From Chrysomallon squamiferum (taxonomy: Eukaryota; Mollusca; Gastropoda; Neomphalida; Peltospiridae), in NCBI GenBank assembly GCA_012295275.1, contig CM022678.1, positions 14,272,759-14,336,758 of the forward strand: a stretch of DNA of 64,000 nucleotides, in the 5' to 3' direction. This document shows positions 29,740 to 41,865 of this stretch, piece by piece. Position numbers and translations under genes: made by a program. Under the pieces are notes generated by a model. That model was not told the origin of the DNA and did not search any database. It was given only the letters and a program-made list of their open reading frames with translations. Position 1 is the stretch's first letter. Every line of letters begins with the position of its first letter.

Positions 29740-30822
29740 TGTGTGTGTGTCTGTGCACAAATATCCAGGAAAAATAACTCTGTAAATAGATTTTTGGTTC
29801 TTTTCACCTAATATATAATATTTGCAAAAATAACATGCTGTTCTTGTCAAGAAAGAAAAATAACCTTAGTCAGTAACATCCTACCTTGAAAAACTTCTAT
29901 AAATATTTACAAATAAAAGCAAACTCAAATGATTAAAAATAGATGAAGACTAAAAAAAAATTTTTTTTAATTAAAATCTCCATATGGTTCAAAAATTAAA
30001 TATATATTTTTTTTAATCTAAGAAATTTATTAATTTTATGTGTCTTTTATATTAAAAAGATTCAAAATTCTTAGCTTTTTTACTTCTGAAAATAAAACTA
30101 TACATTTGAATTCATTATTTTCATTCTACAGCCCTATCATATTCACTGATAAAACCATATATATATATATATGTAACTTAATTAACCAAAATAAATTATA
30201 TATAAATGTGCTTACATGTCTGCAAGCATGTCTGTATATTTGTTTGTGTGTGTTTGTTTATCTATGTGGTATTACATTTGTGAATATACACACAATCATC
30301 ACACATGTGAGGATCACGGAAGACAAGGTAAAAATTGATCAACAATCACACCCAGTCACTGATAAAACCTTGGCAAGTTCTCAACTCGTGTGTCAAAAAA
30401 ATACCTTCTAATAAATTATACTTTGTAGTTAATTGTTTTATCACAACTTTTTCAATATCCAACTAATTAAAAATTACGTTTCTGTACTTTCTCTAGTTTT
30501 ATGTTGTTTGATACATTTATAAAAAATAATTTAAAATCTGAGACAGAGAAAAGAAAATGGAGAATAAGATAAAAGTGATGAGCTGAGAGAAGTGAAGGAT
30601 AGTAGCAGTTAAATGGAGGGAGGGAGGAAGAGGGTGAAGAAATGAGGGAGAAAGAGGAAGAGGTAAAAAGTAAAAAGATGTAAAAGAAAGCCAGAGACAG
30701 AAGTTTTTCATACCGTCTGGAGTTTTGGACAACTCTTCCTCTTCGTCTGGATCCTTGTTGCTCTCAATGTCATTGAACTCACGCCAGTAGTCGTCATATT
30801 CAACTGGAATGGCTGACGCCAT
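16222..30822 (-). CDS. ARHGAP18: Rho GTPase-activating protein of the ARHGAP18/28/40 family
   Basis: Seventeen coding exons join in phase to 658 codons (657 aa; human ARHGAP18 is about 663): 30714-30822, 28468-28533, 27705-27880, 27374-27539, 26831-26955, 25519-25560, 24401-24563, 23894-23985, 23241-23318, 22740-22899, 21728-21810, 21267-21479, 19605-19679, 19339-19398, 18901-19049, 16589-16713, 16222-16313. Family marks: N-terminal DDYWREF, the LTRHQAEAVRRRVDTL segment, a Ser-rich linker, then the RhoGAP domain at about residues 284-475. Its EGILRVPG motif carries the catalytic arginine finger (R330), and NKMGLNNVAMIMAPNLF is the conserved GTPase-facing helix. The C-terminus has the family's FEVGGNIGERCLDP and NPNAEWVIK blocks. 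It should switch off Rho GTPases in the cytoplasm and at the cortex. Symbol is by family; I cannot separate ARHGAP18 from ARHGAP28/40 orthology. Confidence 0.94.
18264..18318. repeat. (TG)n microsatellite in a RhoGAP intron
   Basis: Long TG array with one TTTG interruption, in the intron between the 18901 and 16713 exons. Confidence 0.95.
20100..20650. other. GC-richer island of unknown origin in a RhoGAP intron
   Basis: This part of the intron between exons 21267-21479 and 19605-19679 is visibly less AT-rich than its surroundings and contains several CG dinucleotides. No splice-phase-compatible exon of the RhoGAP gene fits here. It may be an inserted repeat, but I could find no inverted ends or target duplication. 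Confidence 0.35.
27871..28010 (-). repeat. 30 bp tandem array duplicating a 3' splice site and exon start
   Basis: Four full 30 bp units (27871-27900, 27901-27930, 27931-27960, 27961-27990) and a degenerate fifth lie at the 5' edge of RhoGAP coding exon 3. On the gene's strand each unit contains TTTATTCAG followed by ATGGTAAAG, i.e. an acceptor plus the first codons of the exon. Units are nearly identical, and 30 is divisible by three, so the frame stays open through the array. The unit also contains GGTAAAG, which resembles a donor. Confidence 0.93.
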
Positions 30823-30828
30823 CGCAGA

Positions 30829-30861
30829 TCACACACTAACCACGTCAAAGATGCAGGCCAT
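30829..30861 (-). CDS. Short upstream ORF in the RhoGAP 5' UTR
   Basis: The exon holding the RhoGAP start begins, directly after its TTTCAG acceptor, with an ATG that opens a ten-codon frame (MACIFDVVSV, TGA). The stop lies six bases before the main ATG at 30822. Such a uORF so close to the start could lower translation or force reinitiation. It is seen directly, but use in the cell is unknown; if the upstream exon supplies another splice form it may be absent. Confidence 0.5.
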   Translation of the reverse strand: MACIFDVVSV

Positions 30862-32150
30862 CTGAAATACATAAATACAGCTGCCTATAAATATTTTTAT
30901 TTTAAGACAAAATCAGTCTATATCATAAGAAACATGCTAATTCCTCTGTTCATTGGAACAAATTGGCTAAATTTTATAATCCAATAAACACAATAAATTG
31001 GTATTTATAAAAATACAGCTAATTTATTATTTCATTGAATGTCACTTTTTGATGTATTCTCCACTGCTTTGTGAAAAGTGATTACAATTTTGATTACAAA
31101 ACACAACATTGTTATGTTGAAAAAGTGTAAGTTTAAAATTTCATGTGATTACAATATTTTTACTTCAGCAGCTGACTCTGTGTCCAGGTTTCACAAGAAG
31201 ATTTTATTTTGTTCAGTTGTCTGACCTGATAACAGTTAATAAAAAGTTCAAACATTTGGATTATTCAGCCATATCACACATGTTTTATCAGAAAATCAGA
31301 TTTATATTTATTTCAGTATTAATGTCAATCAAACTCTATGTCAAGGGGACACATTAGGCAAAAAAAGGACAAAATTTGAATAAAAATAATAAATTTTTGT
31401 AGTTTTTGATACAACCATTTTGAAAATGTATATAAAAAATGTATTTTTTCAGATAAATGTTTCAGGATTATTTTCAAAAAGGAAGTGCTTATGCACAGAT
31501 AACATAATGATAACACATATCAATAACTCTATAGCCATAATAATTTGAAAAACAGTTTATAAAACATTTTTCTTACTATCCAAACATTTTTATGAAGCCG
31601 CTGCATGAAACCTATTTGTGCTAAAGATTCCAAATTTGGACTATATATATTTAGAAACAAACACTATAAAAGACAAAGAAAATTTTTGAAAAATTATTTC
31701 TGTTTTCATATAACCTTTACATAAATTTTGGTTTTGTTTCAAAATATGAATGAAAAACACAGTTATAAACAAATGTATATTTCTTTAGAATTATGTAAAC
31801 AAAGACTAATTTCTTTCTGTTATTTTGTAGAAACACATGTCTTTGATGAACCCCAGTAGTTTAATGATATATATATATAAATATACTGGGTTTGGTTGGA
31901 GAGGTTACTAACCTGGGGTATCTGATATTAAAAAAAAAAAAAAAAAAAAAATTACCTATTTGTCACAAAAAAATAAACTAGAACTAGTTTTTTATAGTAA
32001 CAAAAGGGTATTATTTTCTTAAGTTTTAATTCTGAAACATAAAAAGCAACTATTTTTATTTTTACTACATATTCCCTTGACAATGTGTAACTGATGCCTG
32101 TATATAAATGATCACCTTTCCTTCAGTGTAAGGTTCTTTTTGTTTTGTTT

Positions 32151-32197
<47 letters not shown>

Positions 32198-35100
32198 CTA
32201 AATAAATACAAATAGATTACAGAGTTCCTAATTCATCTATTCATTATGTCTTTCCATTATTTCTGTATTATATTATTATTACATAATTTAAATATAATTT
32301 TTGCATTGCTTTTATTAATACTTAACAACATGATAATAATATTAACTAACTCAAATTTAGAAAGTAATTTAAAATTCAAAAACAAATACACATATTTACA
32401 CATACACACCCACACACAAAACCTACCTCCTGGACCAGAGACTAGACTAGAAAATTAAATAATTTATGTGAACATGTTGATGTACTCGGCTATCAGCAAC
32501 TGTCAGTCATCAGCACTGAGCTAATTCTGTCATCAAGTGGCGATGTTCACCTCACACACCCTGTGTGCACTCAATCCACACACAACACAGTCATGACGAA
32601 TTTAAAATTATATATAACAAAATTTAAAATTATATATAACAAAATTTAAAATTATATATAACAAAATTTAAAATTATATATAACAAAATTTAAAATTATA
32701 TATAACAATATTTAAAATTATATACAAGAATATTTAAAATTATATACAAGAATATTTAAGTTTTAGTCTCTTTTTATTAGAAAATAAAAATGAAAATAAT
32801 ATTCTGCTATTTGAAGATGAATAAGAATAATATATGTTTATGTATGTGTGTATCTGTGTATTCTCTCTGTATGTAGATATATTTCATGTGTGTGTGTGTG
32901 TGTGTGTTTACATGGTTTCTGTATGAATAGTAGTTAAGTATTTGAGATTATAAAAAATAAAAATGACACACACACCCGTATATAACATGAACATAAAAAT
33001 AAGGATATTAGTAGAGATATGACAAGACACCAAGAAAGAGAGAAGATATAAAAGAAAGAAATAAAGAAATGAAGAAAAAGGAAATAGAAAGAATTCATTG
33101 ACATATAATCAGACAGGAGGAAAAGGAGAAAAAGTAGTGAGACAGAAAGAATAAGAGATGCTACAAAACAACATAAAAAAAAAGACAGAGAAACTAAAGT
33201 AGAAAAAGAAAAGAATGAAAAGATAACGAGAGGGAAAAGACTGCAATAAAACATTATCTAGCTTATCTCTGTCTAAGTCAGTGAGTTGTCACCTGACATC
33301 TTCATACAACTTTTCTTGAAACATACCTCATCAGTGAGAAACAAAAGTGTGTCATGTTTATTTTAAAAACATGTGTAAAACTGTTAAAATATTAATTAAA
33401 AATATTTTAAAATTATATTTATATTTAAACACCTATTATATAATAAATGAATTTACTCCAAGATGCAAAATTCTTAGTAAATAAAATGCTAAGAGTAAAA
33501 TGATCTTATTAAAAATTTCCTTTCTGACACAAATAATGAAGATTAATACATATTCTCATGTTTCTTTTATTAATTATTTCAGTAACAACCTTTGTTAATA
33601 ACATTAAAAACTGTATTTGTTTGCAACATCTGTTAGTCACAAATTTCCTTTTTTCTGAAATATGTTTAAAGTGAATCACAACAGAAGAGAAAATGCATCA
33701 TCTTGAATTAGTGTGTTAACAATTTATAACATATTTGATGTAAAGAGTAATTTATGTAAGTAGCTAGAACACTGAAGTAAGTGTGGAGGAGTGGATTTCC
33801 AAAGTTACAGGTTAAAATGGTCAGTCATGATTCATCTGAACATGATAATTCCTCTGTCCATTTAAACAAATTAACTACATTTTACGGACCATCACAACTA
33901 TTTACTTTTCCTCTTGTATTTGCTTAGAACAAAAATAAATAAAAATATTGTTCAAACAATATTGATGTACCTGAGTGTACCTGTTACAAATTCAAAAATA
34001 TAAACAAATAATTTAGCTGCAAATACTGTTCTGTTTGTTTTGTACACATATTTATGGTTTATATATTAATATTTCCAGAGCTGTAAAAACTCACCACAAA
34101 CATGGAGGACTGACAGAAAGAGGCTAAGAAAAACAAATTTAAATAGTACTTCAGAGAAAGATTTACCAACAAAAAAGAAAACCATTTTTTTCAGAAATGT
34201 ACTAACAGAAAAGTTAACAAGGAAAAACTGTAATGAATAAATGTACAGATAAAAATAAAGACACATTCATGTCTGTAAAACAAGGAAGGAATTTGCTACA
34301 ACAGCTTGTTTTGTCTATGTATACAACAGAAGTGTGGGTTTCTGTTAGAAATGATTCAAAGTCTTTGTTTTTCATTTTGCTGTCAACATGAAAGTAACAA
34401 ATAGTTTTGTGTTATCATTATGACACTGGGAATTAAAACAGTGAGCTGACAATTAGGTCATGTAAAGATAGTTTATCTCTCATAAAGTGAAATTATAATT
34501 GTACTTTGTGTCACATAAAGATTTCTTTTCATTTCTAATAATGATAAACCTTTTTAGAATGCAAAAGCCATAAATGGAGTCTGATGGTTTATCTTTTATA
34601 TTTATATATAAACAGAAAGGAAAAATTAAATAATAAAAAACCAAAAAATAAACAAAGAAATAAATAAATTAAAAATATTTTATTTCCATACTCTATTGTT
34701 AGCAAAGACTACAAGTTAAAAACAATCATGTGAAATATTTCAAAGTTTGTATCACTGACAGTAACATGAAAATACTTGTTAATCATAATTTGTTTATTAA
34801 TGAAATGAAATTCAGTTCTTGGAGAGTTCTTGTGTATTTTTTTTTTTTTTTTAAATTATCATTTCCGTATCAGTGATAATATTTGTGTCATTTACAATTA
34901 TTTTAAACCATAACAAATTTTCCACGTTTAGGTTAATACTAAATTCAATATATATACCAATTACTAATTATTAAGAAATCAAATAAGTGTTTAGAATCCT
35001 TACATTAGTTGAAAGAAATGATATACCTATATCTGTATTTAACATTTACATCTTATTAGTTACAATAATAATCAATTTCCTGCAGCGTGTTACCATGGCA

Positions 35101-37450
35101 ACCACTAATCTGTTAGGTTCCCTTTTGTGTATGATCTGAAAACTTCTAAAAAAAAAAAAAACCATAGCACTTTACTTAAAAAAATAACAACATCCAAAAA
35201 TAAAAGATACCATGTTCTAAAACACAATTAAAAATACATGATTAACAATAATTTGAGGACAATAATTTTTTTCTGTTAGTTAAAATGAAGATGCTGGCCT
35301 GGGTTCTCCAAACAAAATATGAAAAAGAAAACAACCAGCTCTAGGTTAGACAACTAAGCACCTACATTTTTCCCAGACAGCATACCCATATATGTTTTAA
35401 TTATTCCGACAAATGTTTCAACCTTTACCCTATTAAAAAAAAAACATCATCATTGTCTTCTTCATTATCATAATTCATTTGTGCTTTTGTTAAGGTGAAA
35501 TGAAATATCATCAACTTCATCATCATTATTAATTAGTGTTATTGTGATACTGTTATAGTGAAATATCATCGGCAGTGGCAGCACTGTAATTAACAAGTAT
35601 TATTGTTGCAGCAAGATAAAGCTTAATTAGTTACTTCTTTCAGACTACAAGTCTGTGAGGCTGACTTTGTTAATGACAGCCATGACAGTGTGCCCACCGA
35701 CAAGTAAAAAAACCACTCTAAGGAGATCAGTGTAAGATTAGTGCTAAAAATAGAGTTACTAGGGCAACAAGCCTGCTGAAACCTACTAAACATCAAAACA
35801 TTCTCCCAATGTTCAGTATAAAAGTAAATAAAAATAAATTTAAAAAAATTAGTAAATAATAATAAATAAATAAATAAATATGAAAAAGTTAATTATAAAA
35901 TAAATATGACGAAAAAAAAAAAAAAAACAGCCCAGCACACCTAAAATGAAATATGTCGCACATACAAAAATATGAAATTTTAGCTATTGTTATATATAAA
36001 AATGTAAATTGTTATACTTTTTTATAATTTATTTTTCTTCTTTTTTTAAATTGATCTGGTTTTCTACTGTAATTATAAAGTAGAAATTAGTGACTGTCAC
36101 TGTGTTTAATCATACTGCCATACCCCAGTACAATTGCTCCAGGTCTCAATAAAAACATTTATAAAATAAATCCAAAATATGTATTTCCAAACAAATATAT
36201 TATATGATTGCTTTAAGTAATGGTTAAGTACATGCTGAAATGCTAGAAGCATTCCGCAACTATCTTCATGTTATTTCCCACTCAGTCAGTCTCAGACACG
36301 TCATAATAAAAATGATATTGTTGAATGTATGAAAATGTTTGTAGCAGATTAATGACTAAAATCTGATTTAACTAAGGAATGCCAGCTATGAACATTCATC
36401 ATTTACTTCATCACAGTATAGAAAAAGTACACAGAGGTAAATTTAATAAAAAAAAGTATTTAATTTTATGATTTTTATTTATTTAATTTATTATCATTAT
36501 TTTTTCAACATTATTCTGATGAATATATAAAAATATGTAAATTGTTTTAATTGTTTTCATTAAAATATTTCTGGATAACAAGCAGTGCATGTATTGCATA
36601 ATAATCTGTCAGAAAATACACACACACATAAATATAATTTGTGTTTATTTTGTTTGTACAAATTATTTATTTACTTTGTAAGTAATCTGAGACATGAAAC
36701 ATGTAAATACATGAATCAGTGCATAGAATGGTAACATCTCCCCATCATTAACACCTGTAATCTGTCAGAGGTTAGCAGTAACATAGTGATTTATTATGTC
36801 ATATGTAGTAAAAGTTATAAACAGTTGTATGTGTTTGTGTGTGTATGTTTGTGTGTATGTGTGTCTGTGTGTGTTTGTGTGTGAGTGTATGTGTGTGTGT
36901 GTATGTGTATGTGTGTGTGTGTATGTGTGTGTGTGTACTTGGGTGTATGTGTATAATTGGTTGGGTGTATGTGTATAATTGGTTATGTGTTTGTGTATGT
37001 TTACAAGTATATTTATGAAGAAACATTGTAATCAGAGGATAAATGGATGCATGAGAATGATATATCAATAATAAAAACGTTCCATGGTGTAAAAATGATG
37101 TTACTTGTGTACAGTGTTAAGTACCACCCACAACGTGCTCAATGTAAGGGGCGATAACTCAAAAGTAAAGCATTAAATTCGTAAAGAAAAATATCTCTGA
37201 AATTATCGATATTTGTAATTCTGAGTTACATTTAATTGGAATTACATATATAGTACATGGCCAGAACAACATGTATCATCAAATATAACATGATTATAAT
37301 ATTATATTTTTTTATTTTTAAATTAATAATCCTAAACTTAACGTCAGATTCATGTATTTTAAAGAAACTACAATTTCACTTAAAATAATTATATTAAAGC
37401 TAACATATTTTCAGTTTAAAGTTTAATTAAAAAGAACAAACTGAACTTAC
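30862..37450 (-). other. Presumed first intron of the RhoGAP gene
   Basis: No coding exon was found on either strand in this 6.6 kb. It holds CA/TG arrays (about 32156-32192 and 36830-36950), a poly-A run near 31932 and the 22 bp minisatellite. The intron reading depends on the noncoding exon at 37451 being real. Confidence 0.45.
32599..32757. repeat. 22 bp AT-rich minisatellite
   Basis: About seven tandem copies of a roughly 22 bp unit (AATTTAAAATTATATATAAC with small changes); the last copies drift to TATACAAGAAT. It lies in the presumed first intron of the RhoGAP gene. Confidence 0.9.
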
Positions 37451-37760
37451 CTGCAAAGCTATTAGATCACTGATGTAAACATTTCCCTTCTATTATCCAG
37501 GACGGTGACAGGTAAGTCCGCCCTTCAGCAGTCGTCAGACGACAGAGCAAATTTGAAATTACGATCAAAATTTTGTTTCACCTGCACACTCAGGTAAAAT
37601 GTCTTGAGAAAAAAGTGTGTTCCAAAGCTGTGAAACTACAGAAGATGATAAATGCCAGACGACATGAAATATACAAAGTTTATATTCACAGCGGACTGAC
37701 CTAATGAGCGAGTTGTGGACTGACAAACAATCCTCGATGTTTTCTATTGACGTACTAGGC
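37451..37760 (-). other. Probable noncoding first exon and promoter of the RhoGAP gene
   Basis: A strong donor (CTTTGCAG followed by GTAAGTT on the minus strand) ends a less AT-rich block at 37451. The exon would splice about 6.6 kb downstream to the acceptor at 30862. The upstream boundary is a guess. The GC-richer sequence up to about 37920, including a GGCGCGCGC run near 37900, fits a promoter. No TATA box was assigned. Confidence 0.45.
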
Positions 37761-38043
37761 AGGTAACCACTGTAAGGTGAAAGTACTATTCGCCGGAACG
37801 CTATCGTGTTTAACTAGCTGAAACGAAAATATTATTATTATTATTATTGTCTTCATAAACTAGCGACAGTAAAAATAATAAATAACATAAAACATTTGGC
37901 GCGCGCACACCACACACGGTTGGAATCGTACGTTGATTATCAAGCGTTTTTTTATTAAGATTATGTAACGATCATGATTACAAATTTTGTTTGATCGTCA
38001 GAGAAACTGCTTCAAAAGTGACTTGATCTTGACACCATTAGGT

Positions 38044-38092
<49 letters not shown>

Positions 38093-39324
38093 TGTTTAAT
38101 GAGGAATACGTGAATAATAAATAAATAAGTTATAAAAACAATCAGAATCTGTTATTATAAAGTGTTGCAAATAATTCCATATTGTAAGAATATTAGAAAT
38201 GTTTTGTTAGAATACATTTTATTAACGTTATATTAATGGGGCATTATAAATAGTTGTCTGTATCCTCTTTCATGTGTGGGTCATTAACCGTAAGTTTCAA
38301 AACGACAAGGTTAATAAAACAATGTTTATGATTGTTTCAAATGTCAGTTCATCAGTTACACTTTACAGTGTGTAATAATTTATAGAAAACTAAAGAAATG
38401 CTCACAGTTTTATAATATTTGTGAATGTTGTTCAAGGTTATAAGTATAAAAAACAGGCGAGACATACATAAACAATACAACAGGTGTTGGAAATAACACG
38501 ATTTATTATAATAATCTGAAGAAGATTAGAGAAACTTTGAGATTATCACGTCTTTTTAACTGATAGCTTTAATTATTTCTTATATATTTGTATTTATTTT
38601 TATATTAGAAGATAGAAATGATAACAACAACAATAAAATAATAATAATAATAATAATAATAATAAAGAATAAAAACAATATGCCTTTTTATTTATATTGT
38701 TTGATTAGTTATGCAAGAAGTATATAAACAGTATTATTATTATTATATATTTTAGTTTTTTTTTTTTTTGAACTGGTTTTAAAGTGTGTGTATGTGTGTG
38801 TTTACCTCTCAGTGCCTTCAGATAACAATTTTAAAATGACTGTATGTTATAGATTTCTTTATTAGATAAGCCTTCTACTGAACAGCAGGTTTGTATGCGA
38901 CGGTTACTTGTATTTTATGCTTGACAACAGGTGCTGTTGTTTAATAATGTGGGGTCACTGAATGTACTATTTTCACGATGAACTGAATTTCATTATAAGT
39001 AGGGAGAAAAAGGTACTTGTTGACAAAACAGTGTAATGGTTTCAACCTGGATCGTATGAATTCAGTTATGAAGATATTGAGACTCAGACATTTTGTTTTC
39101 TTTTTTCTTTTCAGTTAAGTCAATAAGGCGGAAAACGGACAATAACAGAATGAAACTATATATAAACAGCCATTCATCAATAGAGGAAAAATGCAACCAA
39201 ACCCGCTTTTTCTTGAAGTTATTTTTAAATGCTAGTAAAACTAGATGTTTAAAGAAGTAAAAATAAATCATAAAAAAATGCACCCAAAGCTGCTATATGT
39301 TTAACATTTTCTTTCAATTATAAC

Positions 39325-39355
<31 letters not shown>

Positions 39356-41865
39356 TAAATAAATAAATAAGTAAAATTAAAAATAAATAAAGGCATTATG
39401 TTCGGGCTTTAGTCTTCATAGGTCCATTAGAATAAGAAAGAAATTGCTGATAAACGTATTTTAGACAGATCGACATAAGCCAGTATTTGACGTAATATAT
39501 TTTCGTTTATTGTTTTTTAATTCAACATCTTTTCATTTAACTTAAAAACTCGCTTTTTGAGAACAAATTCTATGTTCTGCTTTCAAAGCTCTGAAATTAT
39601 TGTTGTCAAGATCTATGGAAATATGCATTGAAATTTAACAATAATAATTAGGCTCAAGATTGTTTCAAATTAAAAATAAACTCTTCAAATTGTGTGCATA
39701 GATTTTTTATTTGATTCTCACCAAATCTATGGATAAGTGTAAAAATATTGCACACGAAAAATACACTGCAAGTCAAATAGTTAAAAAAGACAAATACATT
39801 ATAAACACCACTGTTAATGTATACAAGAAGGAACACAATTTAAATAAATATTTAATACTGTATAATATAATTGAGCATGGCTGTATTAATACTTCAAATA
39901 AATACTGGATGGTAATATACTGTGTTAAATCAACCAACAAGTGTCTGTATGTAAAAATTGTAAAATGAAACTGCAAAAAAGTAAACTTTTATGCAAAAAC
40001 AGTAAATTTAGATAAGTTCTTATGCTGAGAAGACAAACTTTAACATTTATTCTGATTCTGATAAAAATTTCTCTCTCACACACACACACAAATACACAAA
40101 TAAGCCGCATTTGATTAATCATATTAAAGTTGTTTCTAATTACCTCCACTGATAATCAGTAAACTATTCCTAAATATTTTAATTAACATTTCAATAATAA
40201 TTATTTAACATAAAAATAGAAGTGGTCAAATAGAGACTAAGAATAAGAAAAATTTAGTATTAAATTCGAAAATTATACAAGTAATATTTTTCTTATGAAC
40301 AGACAAATTGTTACTAATAAAATTACATTTTGCAAATACTGATGGCTTCATTCAAATTAATTTTGACTATGAGAATAATATATGAACTGGGTCTGTATCA
40401 CTGCAAACTGAGTTATTGGCAAGTATTAAATTAATATTAGTATGTATTTAAGTCGTCTAAAGAAGATTTAACCTGCGTTTTATCAGGTGAAACATTAGTG
40501 GTTCTGTATACTGATAACAGTGGATGACAGCTAAAACAAAATTCAGACATTCAAAACAAAATGTTTAAATATGAATAATATTTACAAGATTTGGCAAACT
40601 GATTACAAACACTCTCCAATGTATTGAAATTGAATAGTGTTTTGTTCTTTTTCTTCTTGAGAAAGAAAAACCTACATTTCATCTAAACTAACAATTAACA
40701 ATGTAATCCTCAGGTAAAAAAAAGTTTAAAATATGTAAACTTAATCACAGTTTGTCACAGAAACAATTTTTCAACTTGGTACACTGAATTAATTGTATAA
40801 CATTCAAATATGAATTGAAATAACTTTTAAATTATAACAACAAAAATGTACTGAGTACTATTATTATAAATAAGTAATATATAATTTAAAAACAATTGAT
40901 TTTGAAAACTATATTAAAATATGTATAATAAAAAATAAGAATCTTAGAATTATGTAACATAAATTTAAGAAAAAAAAATGTTAATATAAAAGCCATTATT
41001 GCTATAATAAAACAATCAGTCAGTTCACTATTTCATGGATAACAATGAGCAAATTTAAAAATACAATACCTAAAATAAAAGTGAAATAAGAAAAACATGG
41101 ACAACACTAATCTATGTTACTGGATGTCAGTCAGTCCTGACACAAAGCTAATTATGTCTCTTTTTGTCTCACCAACTAAATCGTCATACTGTTGTCCATC
41201 AAGAGCTTTTTTCACAAATATCAAATCGTTGTATTACCAGGTCATCACATCTTATGCAGCCCTTTAGCACTGCGTGACGTTTATTTGTAATATTTGTGTT
41301 ATTGATAAAACATTAGCTAGCTAATCACTGATAAATTATTTTCTCTTGTGATGATTTCTGATTATGAGCTTATTATTATTAGTTATAATATATTAATATA
41401 CAGTTCTCAATGTTTCTAAAGCTGGTTTAAGTAGCAGGTGATTTCAGTGAATGTAAAATTCAAATAAAATGTCTTATAAAACTGACTGCATAAGAACAAT
41501 TATGAAACCTGGTTATAATTAAATATGAATGTAATTAAATTCCATTATCAGGCACTGAACAAAAAATATTGTATAATAAAAAGCATGGGAGCTATTTTAG
41601 CCGTAGATTTTTATTATTTTTATTTTTTTAACTTTATAATTTAGATATGCATTTGATTAAAAAAAACAATTTAACTACATTATTTATAAGTATATTTAAC
41701 ATAATCAGTAACATCACAAAAATACTCATCAATTACTTTTTGTGTTTAGAAGAAAAAAAAGGTATGTCTGAGGAAAATAAAATCTCCTTCCATAGAAATA
41801 CAGTTTGTTTTCTTCCTAAACCTCTGTGATGTGGAGAAACCTGAATAGTTGAGAAGTGATACAAT
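37761..41865. other. Intergenic region between RhoGAP and the THEG-repeat gene
   Basis: AT-rich sequence with a TA array (about 38057-38090), an AAT array near 38635, and a 40-odd base poly-A run at about 39326-39353. I see no exon with supporting splice sites or protein character. The left few hundred bases may be RhoGAP promoter and the right end should contain the 3' UTR of the gene at 41866. Confidence 0.6.

Noticed and set aside
37507-37516. Plus-strand CAGGTAAGT donor near the RhoGAP first exon
   Set aside because: No plus-strand coding sequence adjoins it; it lies within the presumed antisense 5' UTR exon and is probably chance.
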